From Pseudocercospora fijiensis CIRAD86 (lineage: Eukaryota; Ascomycota; Dothideomycetes; Mycosphaerellales; Mycosphaerellaceae), in contig NW_006921539.1 in NCBI RefSeq assembly GCF_000340215.1, positions 3,489,733 to 3,553,732 on the forward strand: a DNA stretch of 64,000 nucleotides. Reading direction: 5' to 3'. The translations under genes and the position numbers were made by a program. The notes below the pieces were generated by a model. That model was not told the origin of the DNA, did not search any database, and saw only the letters and a list, made by a program, of their open reading frames with translations. Position 1 is the stretch's first letter. Each line of letters starts with the position of its first letter. Positions 33,962 through 43,999 of the stretch are shown piece after piece.

Positions 33962-34302
33962 CTAACATTTCCTAGCATCGAGATTGCTGCAGATACAGGC
34001 GGTGCCCTCGCTTGCGCTATTATATCTTATATTAGGAACCAGTCCAAAATTCGCAAACACGCTACTTACTCTGTATACTCATAGCTCATGCCTGAAATAG
34101 TGCACTTCTTCTGACAGGCTTTATTCGAACTCTTGACGAGACAGAGTGGAGCTCCGTCAGATAAACATCCAAAACTTCCATCCGATTTGCAAATAGCGAC
34201 ATCACTGCATTTGCATAGAGAATCAAAGGGGGGAGCTGGATCATCTGCCGAAGCGGTGAATGCGAGAGCGATAGTCGCAGCGAAGGTGAGTATAGACCGC
34301 AT
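33962..34302 (-). CDS. Small secreted cysteine-rich protein with 10 cysteines
   Basis: Exons are 34070-34302 and 33962-34016, with a 53-bp intron (GTAAGT donor, CTAAT branch, AATAG acceptor), giving 95 residues. Without splicing the frame would stop after residue 78 with seven cysteines. The second exon adds three cysteines (A-C-I-C and a final K-C), making an even number of ten that could form five disulfide bonds. The signal peptide is M-R-S-I-L-T-F-A-A-T-I-A-L-A-F-T-A-S-A. It is an effector candidate by size, secretion and cysteine content. It is the last gene before the mutated repeat block, about 0.2 kb from it. Confidence 0.75.
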
Positions 34303-34539
34303 CGTGTTCTTGCTGTGTCGATGTTGACTGTAGAGGTCAGATTATTGTGTTCTGTGGTACTGGAGCTGGCGATCGTAGGCACTATGTGTTTGTCCTCGTG
34401 TCCGGAAAAACCAACGCCTTACCCTCGACACAACAGCCGGGAATGGGGCTTGGCTTATTATCATTTCACTAGTGCTTATGTGGCTCGAAGAGCCACACGA
34501 GAAGCCTAAGGCGACGAGTGGCTAAAATCTTATCTAGAA

Positions 34540-35432
34540 CGCCTATAGCAGGCCCAATCTGAAACGCGTATAGTAAGCTATATCTAAAACGCTAATAGTA
34601 ATATTAATCCGGAACGCGTTATAGGTACTAGAAAGCACTATTTAGAAACGTTTATAGCGAGTACTATAGTAACTACTTCCGGAATACGCCTATAGTAATT
34701 ACTATCTAGAATACCTATAGCGAGTACTATTCGAAATATTATAAAAAGTAACGCCGCTCCTAACCCTAAGTTAGAAGTAGCTTATATAACTTTATCGTAT
34801 AATACTTCCTTTATTTCTTTACTTTAGGGAAGTAAAGAAGTCTTCTTAACTTAGGTATCCTTATCCCGCTACTAGCGTAGTATACTCCTACTCGCGGTAT
34901 AATAGAAGTACTAGCAACCTTTCCTAAATAGGCCCTAAATAGGCTTAGTTCTCTCTTAGCTTTTACGCTATAACTACTACGCTATATCGCTATTAGCGAT
35001 CCCTCGGAAGCGTAAAGCCAGACTTATAACTATTATAAAAAGCGACGCCGCTCCTAACCCTAAGTTAGAAGTAGCTTATATAACTTTATCGTATAATACG
35101 AAATATTTATAGTAAGTAGTTCTTTCCGAGTCGGAACGCTTATAGTAAGTACTACCTATAACGCGTATAGTAAATCTAATCCAAAACGCTTATAGTATTT
35201 TTAATCTAAAACACTTACAGGAATTCTAATTTAGAACGCTTATAATACTAAGTACTATTCGGAACGCGTATAGCAAGTCTAATCTAGAGCGCTAATAGTT
35301 AGTACTACTATCTATAACGCCTATACTAAGTTTTATTTAGAACGCGCTATATAGTAATTCTAATTCGAAACGCTTATACTAAGTCTTATCTAGAACGCGT
35401 ATAGTAAGTACTATCCGGAACGCGTATAATAT
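34540..35432. repeat. Degenerate tandem array, unit about 25 bp
   Basis: Variants of the unit TATAGTAAGTACTATCCGG followed by AACGCG recur many times at about 34540-34740 and 35100-35430. Between them lie two direct copies of a sequence of about 63 bp (34741-34803 and 35032-35100) beginning ATAAAAAG. The array borders the gene island. Its unit is rich in TA steps, so RIP has acted on it too. Confidence 0.7.
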
Positions 35433-37525
35433 AGACCCCGTAGTAGTTCGGGTTAGTTTAGTTTAGTAACTTTAGTTTGCTAAGCCGAAATTTTACTTTA
35501 GTTTAGGTTAGTTTACTAAGCAACTGTAGAAGTAGTAGGTTCGAACTATAGAATTTATCGGTTTCTAAGAAGTATAGGATTATATACGTAACTTAAAGCA
35601 AGCCCTTTGTAAGATCCGGTAGTATAGCCGGTAGCGTAGCTAGTAGCGTAGCCGGCATTTTTACTCCTTAGTACTAATAGAATTCTCGAAGACTTCGATT
35701 CCGTACGGCTAATAATGTATATTATACTATATATTATACTATATATATATCTAGAGAGTATTTAGAGCGCGCTATATAGCGCCGTATAATAGCGGTATAT
35801 TTTATATATAGAAACGCTTATAGAGGATACTAAGAATATCTATCCTACTAAAATATCTATTCTACGATAATACCTACCTACTGCTATCTCGAATATAGAT
35901 ATTCTAGCCTTTAAGAATCTAATCGAGGACTTCGAAATCCTTATCTATAATTGTAACGCGCTTTGCGTAGATAGCTATAAGGTTAATAGCTAAAATAGTA
36001 TTAGTATAGTTTAAAAAGAGGTAGAAGAGAAATATATATTCGAAGATACGAACTAGGTAGGCTTCTATAGCCTCCTAAAGGGCTTCTATTATAGAGGCTT
36101 AAAAGCGATAGTTTAATATACTACCTTAGGTAATTTCGCGAATAAGTCGTTAGGAGGGAGCTTTACGGATTAGGAGTTTACTAATACTCTAATACCTCCG
36201 AATCTTACGAAGGGCTACGCCTAAAGAAGGATTAGTAAAAATAAGTAAAAATACCGGCTACGCTACCGGCTACGCTACTAGCTACGGATAAAACTTACTT
36301 CCTAGGTACTATCGACGCTTAGTATAATTGTTACTACTAGTAGTAGAAGCGCTAGTCGTCGTCTTATATAGAGCCTTACCTACGACGCGCTTTCTAGTAC
36401 TAGAGCTAGCGGTAGTAGTAGTAGCCTTCTTATATAGATATACTATACTCTTTCTAGTAGGTACGGTCTTATTACGACCTATAGTAGTAGTAGGTCCCTT
36501 CTTACGAGACGTCGTAACTTAGTTAAGTAGACTCGCTATTATAAAAGTCGTCGAATTAATAAAAGAGTACGTTACGAAGGTATAAGAAGGCGCGCGTAGA
36601 GCGAGGATAGAGCGGAAGTAGTAGATATAGAGCGTAGAGATATAGGTATCGATACGAAGATTATATATAGCGAGAGAGGTAGTATCGCGGTATTGCTAGG
36701 TAAAAGAGTAAGCGTCGCGTAAGCCTATATTATAGTAACGTTAGAGTAAGCAAAGAAGGTAGATATAGCTAAAAGGGTAGGTACGGCTAAAAGGGATAGG
36801 TACGGCAAACTTTAAAATATAGCCGGTATCTATAGCCGGTATAGTAATACGGCGAAAGCCTCCTTGTAATAAATAGTTAGCTTAATAGTAGTATCCTACT
36901 ATAATATAGATATTCTTTAGTAATTCGATTAGATTCTAAACTAGCTTCCTAGTCTAGAAGTCGAAATACTTATCCGCTAGATAGTAAAACGGCGACTCGC
37001 TTTATAAGAAGAATTTAGGAAATTCTAACTAGATACCTTCCGCCGTTATTACTATAATACTACTATATACCGTCTAACTATCTATAAATACCCGGCTAGA
37101 GCTACTAGCTATAGTAATCTCGTAGGTAACCTAAGCCTATTACTAGAAAATATAATTAATATCTATACTACGGTAGGCTATTTTAAATAAGCTAGCTATT
37201 TAGTAGGAAGAGGCCTACTACTATCTCTATATACCGGCTACTAGTGCTAGCTATACCTCTTAATTTAAGTCCGCCCTATCTCGAAGGCTAAGGTACTAAG
37301 TAGAAACCCTATACCTTATATTTACTCGGTTATCGTAGAGCGCTTATAGGTAAGGTATTAAAAAAGTATATAAAAAAGTATAAGAAGAGTATCCTAGGAT
37401 ATAGGTCGTAAGTAAATAAGAGTAGTGCGCCTAGTTATTTATATAGTACGTTACTCTAAACGACTAAGAGCCTATATAATCTCGTACTTCGCTTATAAGA
37501 CCGTATTATATACGATTAGGTAAGC
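35432..37525. repeat. Mutated repeat DNA with a plus-strand frame relic
   Basis: It starts with the same 20 bases (TAGACCCCGTAGTAGTTCGG) as the hairpin repeats. An A+T-rich stretch lies at about 35710-35760. At 37209-37345 the plus strand is homologous to the minus strand of 38075-38225, so part of the reading frame next to the histone fold is present again in tail-to-tail orientation. No family was recognised for this domain. Confidence 0.45.
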
Positions 37526-38700
37526 TTAGCGGGGAGGTAGAGCTAGTATCTCGGAACGAGGCTTCTTTACGTCTCTTATATACGCTATACGTTCTTCTTC
37601 GTTAGACTTATACTAGGTAGAGTCGTCGCTCGACTCTACTAATATACTATCGATTTCTTCCTTATCCGCCCTAGCTATACGAGTAGCGGCGAGCGATAAT
37701 ACCCGGCTCGTATAACGACTTTTCTTCCCCTTTAGTTATATCTAGTTCTGCTTCTTAGTATAGTTAGACTACGAATGCTATCGAGTAAAGCCGGGATATC
37801 TTACTTCTTCTTCGAGTTACTAGACCTAGTACGTATCTATAGCTATATAATAGCGCTACGTATTATAGAGAATTTCTCGTTAAAGTTTCTCTCTTATAGG
37901 CTTGCTATCTACCTCGTAGTATAGAGGATTAAAGTACTAATACTAAAGAATCTCCTTATAGTTAGAATACTAGGGCTCCTTAGGACCTTTGTATTTTAGG
38001 TCTAAATAGAGATATATTATAAACGTTCTATCGTCCTTTCGCTTACTATCCGCTAAGTCGGAATATAGAAAGAAACTAGTCTAAATATAGCTCGTCTCTG
38101 TAATAACCGAGTAAATATAAGGCGCTAGATTTCTACTTCGTACCTTAGATTTAGGTACGGCGCGGAGATAAAATTAGAAGTATAGCTAGTACCTATAGCT
38201 AGTAAAAGGATGCGAAAATAGGCCTCTTCCTAGGTTAATATAACGACTAAATACAAATCCTAATTAATCCGCTATAACCCGACGCTAAATCTTAGCTAGA
38301 AGCTATATATCTTTATATTAAAGAGTAATCCGCTTCGTATAGATAGTAAGGAGGCTAGAAAGCTTAAACTCGGTTACGAAGAATACTTCCGTAGCTTCCT
38401 AAAGAGTACTAACCGCCTTAGCCGTAAATCGTATACTAGAATTAAAATCTAATATAGTTTCTCGGACGAGTCGCTAGAAGGGAGTCTTAGAGATTGAAAG
38501 CTTAGTCCCTCTTTTATCTTAGAATAGCCGGATCTAGCGAAGGGTAATAGTACCTAGTTTAAAGCGCCGCTTCTTTATCGTTAAAACCTACCTTTTACCC
38601 TTTTTTTATAGAAGAATAACTTTTCTTTATAATAGTCTTCGTCTGCCTACTTTTTTTAGGCGCTTTAGCCTTCTCCTATCTATTTACTAAAAGCCTTCTT
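37526..38700 (-). pseudogene. Histone H3-fold protein with long C-terminal extension, decayed
   Basis: The minus strand keeps one frame from about 38700 to TAA at 37526-37528, broken only by TAG/TAA. A Lys/Arg-rich N-terminal stretch is followed at about 38572-38264 by a region that follows histone H3 closely. It has R-F-K-L-G-T-I at the alpha-N helix, S-I-S-K-T-P-F then R-L-V-R-E at alpha-1, and E-A-T-E-V-F-F-V-T-E-F in alpha-2. The end of the fold has Y-T-K-R-I-T-L then Y-K-D-I. It has two extra residues before the S-K-T-P-F segment and no insertion in loop 1, unlike most CENP-A. About 240 further codons of unknown type follow, some of which recur at 37209-37345. It sits inside repeats, so it is probably part of a mobile or repeated unit. 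Confidence 0.7.
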
Positions 38701-38942
38701 AATTTTAAGTACTATTTTCCGAGGAATACCCTTCCTTTATATATACTATAGATAGTCTTCCTTTTCTAATATCTTATTCTCGCTATAGTCTTCTAGGCTC
38801 TTTCTATATTTAGCTTGCTTTACTCTTACCCTATTCTAAGTTCTAAAGGTATCTTTATATACGTTTAGGCGACGAAGATATATTAGCAAAACCTAGAAAA
38901 TTAATAAGCCTATAATTGTAAAGAGATATTTATACTTCTTAC

Positions 38943-39165
38943 TAGACCCCGTAGTAGTTCGGTTTGCGAACTACTAAACGTATATAGTTTAGTTTCTTAG
39001 CGGCGAACTAGCTCCCTAGTTCCGGTTTGGTTTTTTTAAACTATATAGATTCCTAGTTTAAACTAGAGACTATATTAGTTTTACTATAAGGACACTCTTA
39101 TTCGACTACCGGCTACAATTGCCGGCTATAATAGTAACTAGGTTACATTTACTACGCTTAAGCTA
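38943..39165 (+). repeat. Hairpin repeat, plus orientation
   Basis: Homologous to 4313-4517 in the opposite orientation. It begins TAGACCCCGTAGTAGTTCGG, and 38952-38976 is a 10-bp-arm palindrome (TAGTAGTTCG/CGAACTACTA). A second inverted pair (TATATAGTTT/AAACTATATA) follows. It lies between the histone-fold relic and the Fot1-type relic. Confidence 0.6.
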
Positions 39166-39419
39166 TTACTAGGCTTCGGACTCGGAGATAGTGCTAATTT
39201 GAATAGTACTTCTCTAAGATAGAATAGGTAGATAATAGTCTTCTTAAAGGTAGAAGCTATATTATAAGTCCTTACTATAAGCATTTAGGTCTTTAAAAAT
39301 AGTATAAACCGCTTTGCAATATCCTATATAACTTATAACCTATAAAGATAGTCGTTTAAAGCCGTAGAATACTAAGAGGTAAGAGGTACGAATATAGCTA
39401 TATCTAAAGGCTATAATTA
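39166..39419 (-). pseudogene. Fot1/pogo-like transposase, C-terminal part
   Basis: The minus strand from the Gypsy target site leftward continues the transposase frame of 52976-53649. If the Gypsy element and one AATTA copy are removed, the frame reads on into P-L-D-I-A-I-F-V-P-L, matching the family's L-Q-P-L-D-V-x-x-F-x-P-L segment. This supports a single DDE transposase split by the insertion. It fades out at the hairpin repeat. Confidence 0.65.
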
Positions 39420-39615
39420 TGTTAGGGCTAAAGAGGCTATACGTGATTGGCATGTAACTAGGCTAAGTGAAGCTAGGGTCTCAGTGCCTTAGGCAGGGCT
39501 TAGCGCTTAGCAATAGGCCAACTTGCCTGCCTTCCTCCCTCTCCTCCTAGCTCCTTATCGAATACTACTCGTACCCACTACTACCCTATCTACCTGCTAA
39601 TATACCCTTCTTATA
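39420..39615 (+). repeat. 5' LTR of outer Gypsy element
   Basis: 196 bp, starting TGTTAGGGC and ending TTATA. It differs from the 3' LTR at eight positions. Each difference is a transition between CA and TA (or TG and TA). Confidence 0.9.
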
Positions 39616-39872
39616 CAGTATTTAATCTACCCTTTAAGGGCAGTAGCTAGATAGTCCTTATTTCAAGCTTTTAGCGGTATAGCTACGAACAAGACTAATC
39701 TAACTATATTGCGCCCGAAGAACGGGACCTATACGTACTATTCTATCGAAACAACCGTACCAATTATTAAGCAAGGCCTTCTATACGGCCTATTATACTA
39801 AGTCAAACATACTAGACCGATATCTACTAATTCCGCTACATCCGCATCTTAGGGGCTAATAATACATTATTA

Positions 39873-41280
39873 GTGCTACCCCTTATTACAATAGCCGGCT
39901 TATTACGAAACAACAATCGCGGCGCCGCTAGCAGCGCTAGCAACGATAATACTAGTAGCATAGTGCCTACTAAAGTGCCTACTAAAGTGCCTACTAGAGT
40001 ACCTGCTAAAGTGCCTCCTACTAAAGAGCCTACTACTAGGCCTACCGAAGAACCTATAATTCTAGGTAACGACCTAGAGTTGCCTATTAACGACATTCTT
40101 AACAATATTGTTAATCGACGATATAGCTAACTAGCCTTTAGCCCTTAACTATTAAGGAGACTTTAAGAAGCTACTTAAAACAGGCTTACTACCCTACGTT
40201 AAGAACAATAGCTAAAGGATAATCTCCTCGAGCTCCGTCGTCTTTAGGAAGCCCCGACAACTAAACTAATAGCGGGACCTTCTTTACTACCTATCTAAAA
40301 GAAGGACGCTAAACTTAAGGACTACACTATGTTTAACGGATCTAGTCGAAAGCAGTATAACGACTACATTCGTAACTGTAAACTCAACTAGCGCAATGCA
40401 CTAAAAGCGCTACTAGACGACTATTCCTTAGTCGTATACGCTATGTAGTATATTAATAGCGACCTAAAGCGTATATAGGATAACTATTTCGACTCCCTCG
40501 ACGACTAGACCGCTATTTAGTAGCAGACCTACAAAACTATTATACTAGATACCCTTAGAAACCCTATACTAAGGCAATAATATGCTTAGGACCTGTATCT
40601 TCGAGCTAAATAGAAGACTAATCAATCGGCTCGCTTATTTAAAGCCTATTTAAAGACCCTCGAGGATAACCTTCCGCCTAAGACTAATTCTATATAGATC
40701 TCGGAAATACGCCTAAAACTTAGATAGGAACTTATCCTCGAATTAGACCGTCGCCGTATATTCGAATAAGCTAACCTAATACGCATTCAATTTATAGTCG
40801 AAGTAGAAACAGCCGAACGAGCTGTCTAGCTCTAATAACGACTAGAATCGAGGATCCGGCTAGCTAGTACTAACCGCGGCAATCGTAGTAGCCGCGGAGG
40901 AAATTAAGGTTCCTACTATAATAACAATGCTAACAATAGGAACAGTAACAATAATCGTAGAAGAGGCCGTAGCCGCCGGCTATATAGAGGAGGCCGCGAT
41001 AGGGGCCGTAGAAGGGGCTCGTATCCCTATAATGCTAACCGCTCGACTAATAATAGCAGTAACAATAGCTACGGCAATAATCTCCCGACCGGATTAAAGT
41101 GCTTCAATTGTAATAGTACTAGCTATCTACTAGGCTAATACGACAAACCTAAGGACTAGGCCCGAATTAACCGTACTTCCGCTAAGTATAGGAAATACCT
41201 TTTAGCTACTAATGCTACCCTAGTCGGCTCTTTTAATCAGTCGAAAAAAGAGTAAGCGCCGCACTAACTATTAGCCTTAT
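39873..41280 (+). pseudogene. Outer element gag relic
   Basis: The frame starts with a P-T-K-V reiterated N-terminus (about 39960-40050) and is broken by TAG/TAA downstream. A CCHC-type zinc knuckle begins at about 41100 with C-F-N-C-N-S-T-S, and its later Cys/His positions have been mutated. Gag would package element RNA. Confidence 0.7.
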
Positions 41281-41769
41281 ACGGCGTAAGACTATCGATA
41301 TTATGCTAGCTATAATACGCTCCTACCTTGTATAGGACACGAAGGGTACTAGCTATTAAACCAAGGTTATACTAGATCTAGGAAATTCAGTTAGTGCCCT
41401 TATTAGCTATCGCCTAGCTAAGTAATTAGACCTTCGACAACTGCCGAGGACTAACCTGCTAACCCTTACTTAGTTTAATAACGCTCGGCACTTAACCTAT
41501 AGGGCCTACTATGTTCCTATAGCTCTAAAGGACGACCTCGGAAATGAGCGCCTACTAGACTTTACTACCTACGTAGTAGACATAGACAGCCTCCTATCCG
41601 ATATTGTTATTAGCAACTCTATTCTTAAGTACTACGCTGTAGCTATAGACCTAGGCCTCTAGAAGTAGCGATTTAGAATCGCTAGGAAAGAGGACATTAA
41701 ATACATTAATATTAGCGAGTGCCCTAACGATATCCGGGTCCTGTTTATTAGCAACCTAATACTAGCCTC
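41280..41769 (+). pseudogene. Outer element protease relic, cut by the inner insertion
   Basis: L-D-L-G-N-S near 41365-41390 fits the aspartic protease loop (D-[ST]-G pattern, altered). The frame is interrupted at 41769 by the inner Gypsy element and resumes at about 48203. Confidence 0.6.
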
Positions 41770-41942
41770 TATTACGGACCGGCTAGAAGCTAGTCCTATA
41801 TAGCTAGGTCTTAGCATTAATGCCTTAGGCACTAGCTTTTCGAACCTCTTCCTTTCGAGCGTTTGCTAGAACTTTTACCTTCTATGCTTCGTCGCCTATA
41901 GATAGCGATAGTATTTATTTACTTATTAATCGTTCCTTAATA
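41770..41942 (+). repeat. 5' LTR of inner Gypsy element
   Basis: 173 bp, starting TATTACGGAC and ending CCTTAATA. It differs from the 3' LTR at four positions, each a CA/TG to TA change. Confidence 0.92.
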
Positions 41943-42289
41943 GTACGAAGCATCCTATTCTATAGAAGCCCTTCGGCCTACGAGCTAGAGGCACCCTTAG
42001 CAACTTATTAGGTCGTTACGCCGACCTACAATTACTACATAAGCCGTAGCACGTAGGATCTATATACTAAGCTCTATCTAGCAAGGGCTCGAGCCTATTA
42101 AGAAGTCTACTAATCTACTCTCTATACGGCTAGCGCGTCGTAACGCGACATTAGTATAGAAGAAGCGCTAGAATCTCCGCGTAGTTCGCGGTTCGACAAT
42201 ACAGGCAATCGCTAACCTATATACTATATAATTAGCGATCTAAGTGCACTACCGCCTACGCTAGAATAGCGGCGTACTAGCTAGGTTTA

Positions 42290-43700
42290 GATATATCCTA
42301 TCCTACCGACCGCTAAAGAGCTCGCTAGCTTCTTTACTACTGCCTCTACCGAGACGGTGTTCCGTTATATCCACCGATACCTCTAAACGTACGAAACACA
42401 ACTCCTCGAATTAGACAATAACGTATAGAGAGCCTAGCAGGCTCGCGATATTGCCGAAGCCGCTAAGGCCGCTACTATAGCCGAGGTTAATAAGAGACAA
42501 ACGTAATGCGAAGATACGATTAAGGCTATAAACGACCGAATAGACTATGTACAGAGGCAATATATTAATACTTAGAACGAGGTAGACCGCCTTATAGGCC
42601 TACTAGCTGCGGGAACCGGGTCGGCTAACAAGTAGGCGGTGCCTTTATACTAGGTACTATAGTTGTAGGCAGAGATAACCCGTTTAAACCAAGTACTATA
42701 ACAAGCTTAGAGCCGACTAGGTCCTAGTAGCTAGTCTAAAGTCGATAAGTCCGAGAAGATGCCGGACCCGGAGCTATATAATAGCGATAACAAAGCTACG
42801 CTTAAGTTATAGTCGATCGCGATGTTCCTTAAGCTTACTGCTAATACCGATCGGTACCCGACACTATATAGCTAGCTTTCCTATATATATAGCCGACTTA
42901 GTCTAAAGGCTCGCATTATTCTAGTCCCCTATATTAATATTAATCGCACGGGTCCCTAGCTACGGATTACCTTTATATTAAGTATAGTAACTAAATTTAA
43001 GAAGGTCCTAATCGATACCTTCGGAGATAGTAATAAGGAGGGCATAGCACTCGCGAAGCTTAAGGCCCTAAAGCAAGGGGGTAAGGAGTTCTCTTATTAT
43101 AAGGCCGAGTTTAATACGTTAAATGCTATCGTCGGGTACTCCGGTCTAGCTCTTAAGGAAGCCTTCCGAGAAGGCCTTAGCGAGGAATTAACTAATAAAG
43201 TATTACGGATATAGGATTACAACCTGCTTACCTTTACTTAGATCTACGACCGTCTCAAGCCCTTAGATTACTCTATCCGGTAGCGCAAAGGCGAAGTTAA
43301 GGCCTCTAGTATATAGCGTAGCATGTTCTCGAACAAGCAGCCCTCGTCTAGCTTAAACCCTACCGGTCGCGCTAACTCGGCTCCTTAGACTACTACGAAT
43401 ACGAATCTAGCTAGCAATAGCAACCTATAGCGCCGCTAATCTACCCCGGCCGCTACTCTACTACCGCTAGCTTCGATAACTCCTCTTACGACATCGAACG
43501 GTAGTAACGCTATAGACCTGTCGGTAACTAACGGCAGGCGTGCGCCGCTTATATAAGAGCAGCGCGATAAGAGACGCCGTCTTAGCCTATATAGGTACTA
43601 CGGACAGTTAGGCTACTAGAAGAGCTCGTATCCGAACGCGCCGGAGCGCGATGCCCGTAACGCTCGTATAGCGCGTATTGCGGCTCTTGCTAACGGTAGT
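42290..43700 (+). pseudogene. Inner element gag relic
   Basis: A broken gag frame whose end carries a zinc-knuckle pattern (Y-C/Y-G-Q-L-G-Y/H, about 43590-43640). Some Cys and His codons have changed by C-to-T transitions. Confidence 0.6.
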
Positions 43701-43999
43701 AATAACATCTCCGATGTTTTATCTACCTACGGAGGCGTGCCTATTAACTAGGAAAACGCCTAGTCTCCGAGTATAGTCGCGCTTAGAGACCTTCCGACAG
43801 TTAACAAACAATAGTTTATTTAGTACCGATAGTACTACTAGTCTTGCCTCTAGATTTAGTTTCAGATTCAGACCTTAAGCGTTTAGTATAGCATTAGTAT
43901 AGATACCTACCGCTATAGCATATTCACGATACCTACGATACTTCGAAGAAGAAGTATAGCAAGAAGAACACAGATCGATCTACACTTCGTCTTAGTGCC

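Noticed and set aside
38264..38572. Calling the H3-fold relic a centromeric CENP-A
   Set aside because: Loop 1 has no insertion and the sequence around it fits ordinary H3 length. The decayed state prevents a firm subtype call.
39836..40105. Open minus-strand frame
   Set aside because: Antisense shadow of the outer element gag.
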